Shown here in pieces: positions 18,206 through 26,873 of a stretch of 64,000 nt of DNA. The position numbers and the translations under genes are program-made. The notes beneath the pieces are model-generated. The model saw only the letters and a list, made by a program, of their open reading frames with translations, was not told the DNA's origin and ran no database searches. Each line of letters opens with the position of its first letter. Positions within the stretch are counted from its first letter, which is position 1. Source of the stretch: Flavobacterium sp. A45 (GTDB lineage: Bacteria; Bacteroidota; Bacteroidia; Flavobacteriales; Flavobacteriaceae); the NCBI RefSeq assembly GCF_002001005.1, contig NZ_MUNX01000146.1, positions 62,001-126,000 on the forward strand. Direction: 5' to 3'.

Positions 18206-20605
18206 ATGAAGAAAATACAGATAGCTTCCTTATCGCTTTTTATGGGATTTGGTTTGTTGCTTTCGCCAAAAGCTTCGGCACAGATTCAAAATGCGGATGT
18301 GTTAAACGCACCAATAGATATCAGTAAGGATTTTGAGAATTATTTGAATACCTTTTATTTTGCTGATGAGTTAGCTAGTTTTGATCCTGCAACAGGAAAA
18401 GGAACTATAAAATATTTGCGTTACAATTATCAAACACGTCAGGCTTTCAACAATATGATGATGAAGCCGGCTGTTGTTCCTGCCAATGAATTTCCAACAA
18501 CGGAGTATGAAGTTTCTCCTGAATTGCCTTTTGAAATTCAGTTTGTATCGGATCGTTCCATTCGTATCAAAACGACTTCTGGACCACAATTTCATCCACA
18601 AAAAGAATCATTGATGTTGGTTGACGGAGTTGCTCCGAATCACCCGGAATTATGGAAATCTTCTAAAATCGAAGGCGGTTATAAATACACGAGTAAACAT
18701 GGTACTGTCGAGATTTTGTCAAAACCATGGCATGTGAAAATTTATGACGAAAAAGGAAAATTACTAACGAGTACGCTTCATAATTCTGATTTCGCAAACG
18801 GATATACACCATCACTTCCTTTTTCATTTGTGCGCAGAAACAGTGATTATTCTAGAAGTATGGGAGCTGCTTTTAGTTTAGAACCTGACGAAAAAATATT
18901 TGGTTGCGGGGAATCTTTCACTCAATTTAACAAAAGAGGTCAAAAGGTAGTTTTATGGACAGATGATGCCAATGGTATTCAAAACGAAACTATGTACAAG
19001 CCGGTTCCGTTTTATATGAGCAGCCGTGGGTACGGAGTTTTCATGCACCATTCAACACCTATTACAGTTGACTTTGGAAGATATTTTGGAAGTGCCAATG
19101 AAATGTACATTGGAGATGATGAAGCCGATTTGTTTTTCTTCATCGGAGAACCAAAAGAAATATTGGATGAATATACCAACTTAACAGGAAAAGCTGCAAT
19201 GCCACCGCTTTGGTCATTCGGTTTCTGGATGAGCCGTATTACTTATTTCTCTGAAAAAGAAGGCCGTCAAGTAGCTAAAGATTTACGTGCTTACAAAATC
19301 CCAACAGATGTAATTCACTTTGATACAGGCTGGTTTGATGTAGATTGGAGAAACAACTATGAGTTTGCTAAATCTCGTTTTCCTGATGCTCAAAAAATGA
19401 TGTCAGATTTGAAAGACGATGGATACCATGTGTGTTTATGGCAATTGCCTTACTTCACTCCAAAGAATACATTGTTCAATGAAATCATGGACAAAAATTT
19501 GGCAGTAAGAGACCGCAAAGGAAATCTTCCTTATGAAGATGCTGTATTGGATTTCTCAAATCCTGAAACAGTAACTTGGTATCAAGGAAAATTGAAAAAA
19601 TTATTTGACCAAGGAGTTTCTGTTTTCAAAGTAGATTTTGGAGAAGCTGCACCGCCAGAAGGAATTTACCATTCAGGACGCACTGGTTTCTACGAGCATA
19701 ATTTATACCCATTGCGTTACAACAAAGCGGTTGCCGAAATTACTCAAAAAGAAAAAGGATATACTTTAATCTGGGCTAGAAGTACTTGGGCTGGTAGCCA
19801 GCGTTACCCGTTACATTGGGGTGGAGATGCCGAAACAAGCAATGGAGCAATGTCAGCCGAATTAAGAGGAGGACTTTCATTAGGATTAAGCGGTTTCAGT
19901 TTCTGGAGTCATGACGTAGGAGGATTTGCAACCAAAGCACCTGAGAATTTATATAGAAGATGGACACCGTTCGGGATGTTTACTTCACACGTAAGAAGCC
20001 ATGGAGAGCCTCCGCGCGAACCTTGGTTGTACAGCAAAGACTTCTTGGAAGGATTTAGAAAAGCAGATAATATGCGTTACGAATTAATGCCATATATCTA
20101 TGCTCAGGCTAAAGAAAGTTCTCTAAAAGGATTGCCAATGATGCGTGCTTTGTTTTTGGAATATCCAAATGATCCAGGAGCTTGGTTAGTAGATAACGAG
20201 TATTTATTTGGTTCAAGTATTTTGGTAGCACCGCTTTTTGAAGAGGTAACCGAAAGAGATGTTTACCTTCCTGAGGGAACTTGGATTGATTACCAAACAA
20301 AAAAAGTGTACAAAGGCGGATGGCATAAAATCCAAGCTGGCGAAGTACCAATCGTAGTTTTAGTAAAAGACGGAACTGCACTTCCTCATATTGGTTTGGC
20401 TCAGTCAACCAAAGATATGGATTGGAGCAAATTGACTTTAAAAGTTTATGCATCTGATGCTACAACAACTGCTACTGCAAAAGTTTTCTTGCCAGAAAGC
20501 GATGCAGTACAAACAATTACTGTTTCCAAAAAAGGAAACAGCTTTGAAACAACATCAAATCCATTAACTGGAAAAACCACTTTCAAAACGGAGTGGATAA
20601 AATAA
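18206..20605 (+). CDS. GH31 alpha-xylosidase
   Basis: Exported retaining enzyme of 799 aa that removes alpha-1,6-xylose from the non-reducing end of xyloglucan oligosaccharides. Signal peptide ends at ASAQ. The catalytic nucleophile is Asp477 in FKVDFGEAAP and the acid/base Asp541 in HWGGDAETS. The KVDFGE form and the WARSTWAGSQRYPLHWGGD block match alpha-xylosidases of the YicI/XylS type rather than alpha-glucosidases. N-terminal beta domain (30-230), barrel (about 330-670), C-terminal beta domains. It lies 29 bp after GH2. Confidence 0.92.
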   Translation: MKKIQIASLSLFMGFGLLLSPKASAQIQNADVLNAPIDISKDFENYLNTFYFADELASFDPATGKGTIKYLRYNYQTRQAFNNMMMKPAVVPANEFPTTEYEVSPELPFEIQFVSDRSIRIKTTSGPQFHPQKESLMLVDGVAPNHPELWKSSKIEGGYKYTSKHGTVEILSKPWHVKIYDEKGKLLTSTLHNSDFANGYTPSLPFSFVRRNSDYSRSMGAAFSLEPDEKIFGCGESFTQFNKRGQKVVLWTDDANGIQNETMYKPVPFYMSSRGYGVFMHHSTPITVDFGRYFGSANEMYIGDDEADLFFFIGEPKEILDEYTNLTGKAAMPPLWSFGFWMSRITYFSEKEGRQVAKDLRAYKIPTDVIHFDTGWFDVDWRNNYEFAKSRFPDAQKMMSDLKDDGYHVCLWQLPYFTPKNTLFNEIMDKNLAVRDRKGNLPYEDAVLDFSNPETVTWYQGKLKKLFDQGVSVFKVDFGEAAPPEGIYHSGRTGFYEHNLYPLRYNKAVAEITQKEKGYTLIWARSTWAGSQRYPLHWGGDAETSNGAMSAELRGGLSLGLSGFSFWSHDVGGFATKAPENLYRRWTPFGMFTSHVRSHGEPPREPWLYSKDFLEGFRKADNMRYELMPYIYAQAKESSLKGLPMMRALFLEYPNDPGAWLVDNEYLFGSSILVAPLFEEVTERDVYLPEGTWIDYQTKKVYKGGWHKIQAGEVPIVVLVKDGTALPHIGLAQSTKDMDWSKLTLKVYASDATTTATAKVFLPESDAVQTITVSKKGNSFETTSNPLTGKTTFKTEWIK

Positions 20606-20635
20606 TTAAGTTGAGTTTTGTTTAGATTGAAAATC

Positions 20636-20668
20636 GGGGGAAGGTAAGTTAGTGCTTCCCCCTATTTT
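20636..20668 (+). terminator. Hairpin between GH31 and GH97
   Basis: GGGGGAAG (20636-20643) pairs with CTTCCCCC (20655-20662), followed by TATTTT. It is GC-rich for this genome, but the T run is short, so it may be an attenuator or a partial terminator inside the hydrolase block. Confidence 0.5.
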
Positions 20669-20692
20669 AAAAAATATATTAAAAAAAATACC

Positions 20693-22699
20693 ATGTTAAA
20701 AAAAATCATACTTCCGGCATTTTTAGCAGCACTGACAGTTGTTGGTACTGTACAGGCTCAAAAGAGCAAATCTTACGAACTGGCTTCTCCAGGAGGGATA
20801 AACAAAATTAAATTTAACCTAGATAAAACAGCTCCAAAATATGAAGTTTCACACGGGAAAACCCAAGTGATTACTCCATCGGATATGGGTTTTACGTTAA
20901 AAAACAATGATGACTTCAGTTCAAATTTTGAAGTGGTTGATGTAAAAAATACATCTTTTGATGAAACTTGGGAACAGGTTTGGGGAGAAAAGAAAAAAAT
21001 AAGAAACCACTACAATCAAATGGTGGTGCAGTTACAGCAAAAAAACAGCGCAAAGCGCAAACTGGAAATTCAGTTCCGTGCTTACGATGACGGAATTGCT
21101 TTTAGATATGTGTACCCAAATCAAGGAACGAAAGACAGTATTTTCATCATGGATGAAAAAACGACTTTCAATCTAAAAGAGGAAGGAAAAGCGTGGTGGA
21201 TTCCAGCTTATAAAGAAAATCGTTATGAGTATTTATATCAACAATCAAGCATAAACGCGATTGACACTGTTCATACACCATTAACAATCGAAAGCAAAAG
21301 CGGATTGAAATTAAGTTTTCACGAAGCAAATTTGATTGATTACGCAAGCACAACATTGGTAAACAACACGGGAACACAATTAAAAACTGACTTGGTGCCT
21401 TGGGCTGATGGGGTGAAAGTAAGAGTAAAAGACGCATTCACTTCTTCTTGGAGAACTATTCAAATTGGTGAAAAATCAGGAGATTTAATCGATTCTTATT
21501 TGATTCTAAATCTAAATGAGCCTAACAAAATGGGTAATCCATCCTATGTAAAACCATATAAATACTTCGGAATTTGGTGGGGAATGCATATTGGGAAATA
21601 TACTTTTTGGGAAAGCGACAAACAAGGAGCTACCACTAAAAATGCAAAAGAATACATTGATTTTACTGCCAAAGAAGGTCTCCATCATTTACTGATAGAA
21701 GGATGGAACAAAGGTTGGACACCAGCTTGGTATGAAAACCACATGCACATGTTCAGCTTCACGAAAAGCGCTGATAATTTCGATTTAGAAAAAGTAGTTG
21801 AATACGGAAAACAAAAAGATGTAGAACTTATTGGATACCATGAAACGGGTTCGAATTTGATTAACTATTTGAAACAAATTGACGAAGGTTTTGCATTGTA
21901 CAAAAAATTAGGAATCCACACCGTGAAAATCGGTCACGTAGGTTCAAAATTAAACATGAAAGAATGGCACCACGGACAATTTGGAGTAAATTATTTCAGA
22001 TACGTTTTGCAAAAAGCAGCTGAATATGATTTGGCAGTTTTCTATCACGAACCAATAAAAGATACTGGAGAACGCAGAACCTACCCAAATATGTTGGCTA
22101 GAGAAGCAGCAAGAGGACAGGAATACAACGCATGGAGCGAAGGAAATCCACCAAACCACGTTGTTATTTTGCCATTTACCAGAATGTTGTCTGGGCCAAT
22201 GGAATACACGCCTGGGGTTTTGGATGTAGAAATCAAACAAGGATATCCTGGAAAAAGAGTTCACGGTACAACAGCACAGCAATTGGCGATGTATGTAACT
22301 TTTTATTCGCCTATCCAAATGTTGGCCGACCTTCCTGAAAACTACGCAGTGCCAGGGTACCAATTCTTAAAAGACGTTCCAACGGATTGGGCAGACACTA
22401 AAGTTTTAAATGCCGAAATCGGAGAATACTTGACAACCGTTCGTAAAGACCAAAACAGTGAAGACTGGTATTTGGGAAGTATGACCAATGAAAAAAGTAG
22501 AGATTTAAAAATTTCATTGTCTTTCTTAGATCCAAGCGCCACTTACGAAGCGCAGATTTATGCTGATGCCAAAGGAACTGATGAAACTCATAATCCTCAA
22601 AGTGTTGCCATTACTAAACAAACAGTAAAAGCTTCGGATAATCTTGAATTGCATTTAGGAGGAGCTGGAGGAACAGCCATCCGATTCAAAAAACTATAA
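20693..22699 (+). CDS. GH97 glycoside hydrolase, inverting alpha-glucosidase type
   Basis: Exported enzyme of 668 aa with signal peptide (ends VQAQ), an N-terminal GH97 beta-sandwich (about 25-280), a TIM barrel (about 290-560) and a C-terminal beta domain. Recognisable blocks are GLHHLLIEGWNKGW, YHETGSN, FYHEPIKDTGERRTYPN and NAWSEGNPPNHV. After the VK of VKIGHVGSK a glycine stands where retaining GH97 alpha-galactosidases carry the nucleophile aspartate, and the EWHHGQ and SEGNPP blocks resemble SusB, so inverting alpha-glucosidase activity is favoured. GH97 is unusual in a xyloglucan set. A strong terminator follows. Confidence 0.88.
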   Translation: MLKKIILPAFLAALTVVGTVQAQKSKSYELASPGGINKIKFNLDKTAPKYEVSHGKTQVITPSDMGFTLKNNDDFSSNFEVVDVKNTSFDETWEQVWGEKKKIRNHYNQMVVQLQQKNSAKRKLEIQFRAYDDGIAFRYVYPNQGTKDSIFIMDEKTTFNLKEEGKAWWIPAYKENRYEYLYQQSSINAIDTVHTPLTIESKSGLKLSFHEANLIDYASTTLVNNTGTQLKTDLVPWADGVKVRVKDAFTSSWRTIQIGEKSGDLIDSYLILNLNEPNKMGNPSYVKPYKYFGIWWGMHIGKYTFWESDKQGATTKNAKEYIDFTAKEGLHHLLIEGWNKGWTPAWYENHMHMFSFTKSADNFDLEKVVEYGKQKDVELIGYHETGSNLINYLKQIDEGFALYKKLGIHTVKIGHVGSKLNMKEWHHGQFGVNYFRYVLQKAAEYDLAVFYHEPIKDTGERRTYPNMLAREAARGQEYNAWSEGNPPNHVVILPFTRMLSGPMEYTPGVLDVEIKQGYPGKRVHGTTAQQLAMYVTFYSPIQMLADLPENYAVPGYQFLKDVPTDWADTKVLNAEIGEYLTTVRKDQNSEDWYLGSMTNEKSRDLKISLSFLDPSATYEAQIYADAKGTDETHNPQSVAITKQTVKASDNLELHLGGAGGTAIRFKKL

Positions 22700-22708
22700 A
22701 TTAAAAAC

Positions 22709-22745
22709 ACCCTCCCATTTTCTCAGGATGATGGGAGGGTTTATA
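22709..22745 (+). terminator. Terminator after GH97
   Basis: A perfect 10-bp stem ACCCTCCCAT/ATGGGAGGGT (22709-22718, 22731-22740) starting 9 bp after the stop codon. It splits the hydrolase genes into at least two transcription units. Confidence 0.8.
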
Positions 22746-22755
22746 AATATATTTT

Positions 22756-22851
22756 GGGCGTGTCCCAAGGGCCGGGCTATTCGTTGCAATCTTTTTTTAT
22801 CCCGCAAAAAGGCGGGAAAAAAAAGGATTTCCACTGCTATCCCTCACGCAA
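22756..22851. repeat. Dispersed hairpin repeat, family R1, copy A
   Basis: Begins GGGCGTG and ends CCCTCACGC, with an inner GGGCTATTCGTTGCAATC and AAAAGGATTTCCACTGCTAT. The centre is a hairpin whose stem pairs CCCGC with GCGGG between T and A runs. The same flanks recur at 32773, 45605 and 58990 with different hairpins. Confidence 0.7.
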
Positions 22852-22999
22852 ATTCTATATTAATTAAGAAATTTTGTGCTTTATATGTAAATGAAAATCT
22901 GTGTAAATCTGCAAAATCTTCGTGCCAAAATGATACAGGAATCCTGTTTCTTAAAAATAAATAACCTTTAATATGAAAAGGCTTTAGTCAATAATTAAA

Positions 23000-25159
23000 A
23001 TGAAAAAAATTATATTTTATTTATTCTTTATATTATTTGTTGTGCCTCTTTTGGCGCAAAAAAAACAGCAATATCCTTTTCAGAACCCCAATTTGGAAAC
23101 CGAAAAACGTATAGACAATCTTTTGTTTCTAATGACTCTGGAGGAAAAAGTAGCGGTATTAAGCACTAATCCTTCTGTTCCAAGATTGGGAGTAGTTGGT
23201 ACGGGTCATGTGGAAGGATTACACGGATTAGCACTTGGCGGTCCAGGCGAATGGGGAGGAAAAGGAAAAGAACCTTTAACTACAACCACTTTTTCGCAAG
23301 CTTATGGTTTAGGAGAAACTTGGGATGTCGATTTGATTCAGAAAGTAGCTCAAGTGGAAGGATTTGAAGCTCGTTTTGCTTTTCAAAAATACAATCGTGG
23401 AGGCTTGGTAATCCGAGCTCCAAATGCAGATATTGCAAGAGATCCACGCTGGGGACGCACAGAAGAAAGTTATGGAGAGGATGCTTTTTTAAATGGAACG
23501 CTGACCGTTGCTTTTGTAAAAGGACTTCAGGGAAATCATCCAAAATATTGGCAGTCGGCTTCATTGATGAAACACTTTTTGGCAAACAGCAACGAAGACG
23601 GCAGAACCTACACTTCATCCGATTTTGATGAACGTCTTTGGAGAGAATATTATTCTGTTCCTTTCAGAATGGGAGTTATAGAGGGCGGTTCACGTGCCTA
23701 TATGGCAGCGTACAACAAAGTAAACGGAATTCCAGCCACAGTACACCCGATGCTGAAAGACATTACTCAAAAAGAATGGGGACAAAACGGAATTATCTGT
23801 ACTGATGGAGGCGCTTTCAAATTATTGCTTTCGGATCATAAATATTATGAAGATCAATATTTGGGGGCAGCCGCAGTTGTAAAAGCAGGAATCAATCAGT
23901 TTTTGGACGATTATAAAGAAGGAGTAAACGGAGCAATTGCCAAAGGATATTTAACCGAAAAAGATATTGAGGCTGAAATTCGAGGTAATTTCCGAGTGAT
24001 GATAAAATTAGGAATGCTCGATGCTTCTGATGAAAATCCGTATGCAAAAATTGGTATCGGTAAAGACACAATAGATCCTTGGAAAAGGGAGGAACATAAA
24101 AGAATTGCATTAGAAGCAACTCAAAAATCAATTGTACTGCTTAAAAATGATTCAAAGTTTTTGCCTTTGCAAAAAGAAAAAATAAAAACGCTTGCCATAA
24201 TTGGAACTCGTGCCGATCAGGTGCTTTTGGATTGGTATAGCGGAACACCTCCTTATACGGTAACTCCTTTGCAGGGAATTAAAAATAAATTAGGTTCAAA
24301 TGTTGAAGTTTTATATGCAAAAAATAATGCAGACGGAAAAGCTGCTGCAATTGCTAAAAAAGCCGATGCAGTTATTGTGATAGTTGGAAATCATCCGGTT
24401 TGCAATGCTGGCTGGAACGATTGTCCGGTTCCGAGCGAAGGCAAAGAATCAGTTGACCGCCAGTCATTGACATTGGAACAGGAAGATTTAATCAAGATTG
24501 CTTATCAGGCGAATCCTAAAACGGTAGTTGCCTTAATCAGCAGTTTTCCGTACGCTATTAATTGGACGCAAGAACATGTTCCGGCTATTGTGCACATGGC
24601 ACAAAACAGTCAGGAATTGGGAACTGCCCTTGCAGATGTTTTGTTTGGAGATTACAATCCCGCTGGTCGTTTAACACAGACTTGGGTAAAAGACATCACT
24701 GATTTACCTGATTTATTGGATTATAATATTCGCAACGGAAGAACCTATCAGTATTTTAAAGGAAAACCTTTGTATGCTTTTGGCCACGGATTAAGTTACA
24801 CGACTTTTAAGTACAATTCGATAAAAATCAATTCAGAAACGATTACCAGTAATGGCGATCTAAAAGTTACGGTTTCAATCACAAATTCTGGAAATACAGA
24901 CGGCGACGAAGTAGTTCAATTATATGTTAAACATTTGGATTCAAAAGTTGAGCGTCCTGAAAAAGAGCTGAAGGCATTTCAAAGAGTATTTTTTAAAGCA
25001 GGAGAAACGAAAGACGTTTTATTAACTGTCAGAGCCAAAGATTTACAATATTGGAATGTCGCAAAACAACAATTTGAGTTAGAAAAGAATACGATTGAAC
25101 TGCAGATTGGATCAGCTTCGGATGTAATTCATTTAAGCAAAAAGATAAATGTAAAATAA
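23000..25159 (+). CDS. GH3 glycoside hydrolase, beta-xylosidase/beta-glucosidase
   Basis: Exported enzyme of 719 aa with a signal peptide ending at PLLAQ, an N-terminal (beta/alpha)8 domain, the second alpha/beta sandwich (about 385-590) and a C-terminal fibronectin III-like domain (GDEVVQLYVKH...). The nucleophile is Asp269 in IICTDGGAF; this TDGGA form and the GLHGLALGGPGEWGG segment resemble GH3 xylan beta-xylosidases rather than the SDW form of beta-glucosidases. KHFLANSNEDGR supplies the substrate-binding Lys-His. The GH39 gene starts 6 bp after the stop, so they are coexpressed. Confidence 0.88.
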   Translation: MKKIIFYLFFILFVVPLLAQKKQQYPFQNPNLETEKRIDNLLFLMTLEEKVAVLSTNPSVPRLGVVGTGHVEGLHGLALGGPGEWGGKGKEPLTTTTFSQAYGLGETWDVDLIQKVAQVEGFEARFAFQKYNRGGLVIRAPNADIARDPRWGRTEESYGEDAFLNGTLTVAFVKGLQGNHPKYWQSASLMKHFLANSNEDGRTYTSSDFDERLWREYYSVPFRMGVIEGGSRAYMAAYNKVNGIPATVHPMLKDITQKEWGQNGIICTDGGAFKLLLSDHKYYEDQYLGAAAVVKAGINQFLDDYKEGVNGAIAKGYLTEKDIEAEIRGNFRVMIKLGMLDASDENPYAKIGIGKDTIDPWKREEHKRIALEATQKSIVLLKNDSKFLPLQKEKIKTLAIIGTRADQVLLDWYSGTPPYTVTPLQGIKNKLGSNVEVLYAKNNADGKAAAIAKKADAVIVIVGNHPVCNAGWNDCPVPSEGKESVDRQSLTLEQEDLIKIAYQANPKTVVALISSFPYAINWTQEHVPAIVHMAQNSQELGTALADVLFGDYNPAGRLTQTWVKDITDLPDLLDYNIRNGRTYQYFKGKPLYAFGHGLSYTTFKYNSIKINSETITSNGDLKVTVSITNSGNTDGDEVVQLYVKHLDSKVERPEKELKAFQRVFFKAGETKDVLLTVRAKDLQYWNVAKQQFELEKNTIELQIGSASDVIHLSKKINVK

Positions 25160-25165
25160 TAATAT

Positions 25166-26740
25166 ATGAGGAAAAATTTATTACTACTGATTGTTTTATG
25201 CTGTCTAAACAATGTTTCAACGTTTGGACAAAATAATTCAGATAACAGAACTATAAAGGTTAATTATAATGATGTTAGCGGGAAAATGAACACCATGTTC
25301 AAAGAATGTATCGGTGCCGGACGAGCAAATGAAGGACTGCGCGCCGATTGGCAGCAGCAATTGGCTTTGGTCAAAAAAGAATGTGATTTTAAATACATCC
25401 GTATGCATGGTTTATTGACTGATGATATGGCTGTGTATCGCGAGGATAATAAAGGAAATCCAGAATACAACTACCAGTATATTGATGCCTTGTATGATTT
25501 TCTTTTAAGTATAAATATCAAACCTTTTGTGGAATTAGGTTTTATGCCATCAGCATTAGCGAGCGGAAGTCAAACTATTTTTTGGTGGAAAGGAAATGTT
25601 ACACCTCCAAAAGATTATAAAAAATGGGAAGATTTAATTCGCAATCTTACCGCTCATTTTACAGAACGCTACGGAGCCGATGAAGTAAAAACCTGGTATT
25701 TTGAAGTGTGGAATGAACCTAATCTTACACCTGGTTTTTGGACAGGAACACAGCAGGAATATTTTAAATTATATGAGTCTGCTGCAAAAGCTGTCAAAAG
25801 CGTAAATCCTGCTTATAAAGTGGGTGGTCCTGCAACAGCCGGAGCGGCTTGGGTGCCGGAAACAATTGATTTTTGTTCTAAAAATAATGTGCCAATAGAC
25901 TTTATTTCGACACATACGTATGGTGTTGGGCAAGGTTTTTTAGATGAATTTGGAGGCTCTGGAACGGTTTTGAGTAAAGAAGCATCAAGCGTGAGCGGAG
26001 ATGTAATTAATTCGCGCAAGCAAATTTCGGCTTCCGCAAAACCCAATCTCGAATTGCATTATACCGAATGGAGTTCATCCTATACACCAGCCGACCCAAT
26101 TCATGACAGTTACCATTCGGCGGCTTATATTCTTCAAAAATTAAAGCAAGTAGGAAATGCTGCAAATTCGATGTCTTATTGGGTTTTTACGGATATTTTC
26201 GAAGAGCCGGGACCTAGATTCACGCCTTTTCATGGAGGATTTGGTTTGTTGAACACTCAAGGTATTAAGAAACCAGCTTATTTTTCATATTCACTTTTGA
26301 ATAAATTGGGAGAAAATGAGCTTAAAAATACGGATACTTCTTCTTGGGCTACTAAAAACGATAAGGGCGATGTGCAGGTTTTGTTTTGGGATTTTACTTA
26401 CACTTTGCCAGATGCAATAAACAATCAGCAATATTATATAAAAGATTTACCTTCAAAATCCAAAGGAGAGGTTAAAATTGAAGTGGAAGGATTGAAAAAA
26501 GGGAAATACAATCTGGAGATTTATAAAGTCGGTTATAAAGTTAATGATGCTTTTGCAGATTATTTAGCGATGGGCAAACCTAGCCAATTAACTATTGAAC
26601 AAGTAAAATCAATCAAGAAAAATAATAATGGTGAGCCAATTGCAATTGAGAAAATAAACATTGATGGCACAGGAAAGTTTAGTAAAACGTATAAGATAAA
26701 TGAGAACGATGTTGTCTTTTTTAATTTTATAAAACAATAA
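25166..26740 (+). CDS. GH39 beta-xylosidase
   Basis: Exported enzyme of 524 aa that releases xylose from the non-reducing ends of xylo-oligosaccharides. Signal peptide ends near STFGQ. Clan GH-A catalytic residues are visible: acid/base Glu184 in FEVWNEPNL and nucleophile Glu301 in HYTEWSSSY. The KYIRMHGLLTDDM block and the FWTGTQQEYFKLY segment are typical of GH39 xylosidases. A beta-sandwich follows the barrel. Its presence next to GH3 suggests that beta-linked xylose (xylan or decorated xyloglucan) is also processed. Confidence 0.87.
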   Translation: MRKNLLLLIVLCCLNNVSTFGQNNSDNRTIKVNYNDVSGKMNTMFKECIGAGRANEGLRADWQQQLALVKKECDFKYIRMHGLLTDDMAVYREDNKGNPEYNYQYIDALYDFLLSINIKPFVELGFMPSALASGSQTIFWWKGNVTPPKDYKKWEDLIRNLTAHFTERYGADEVKTWYFEVWNEPNLTPGFWTGTQQEYFKLYESAAKAVKSVNPAYKVGGPATAGAAWVPETIDFCSKNNVPIDFISTHTYGVGQGFLDEFGGSGTVLSKEASSVSGDVINSRKQISASAKPNLELHYTEWSSSYTPADPIHDSYHSAAYILQKLKQVGNAANSMSYWVFTDIFEEPGPRFTPFHGGFGLLNTQGIKKPAYFSYSLLNKLGENELKNTDTSSWATKNDKGDVQVLFWDFTYTLPDAINNQQYYIKDLPSKSKGEVKIEVEGLKKGKYNLEIYKVGYKVNDAFADYLAMGKPSQLTIEQVKSIKKNNNGEPIAIEKINIDGTGKFSKTYKINENDVVFFNFIKQ

Positions 26741-26873
26741 TCGCAAAAGGAAGTGTTCTGCTGAATCCTAATAGATCAATAAATAATTGTAAATAAATAT
26801 AGTAACACCTATGGTTTGAACTTTTTTTGAGAAATCCAAAAAGGTTTAAGTCTAAAAATTAAATTATCTAATT

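Noticed and set aside
21950-22363. 137-aa open frame opposite GH97
   Set aside because: Antisense shadow without start context or known family.
22728-22964. 78-aa open frame after GH97
   Set aside because: Runs through the terminator and repeat copy A; low complexity and no start signal.
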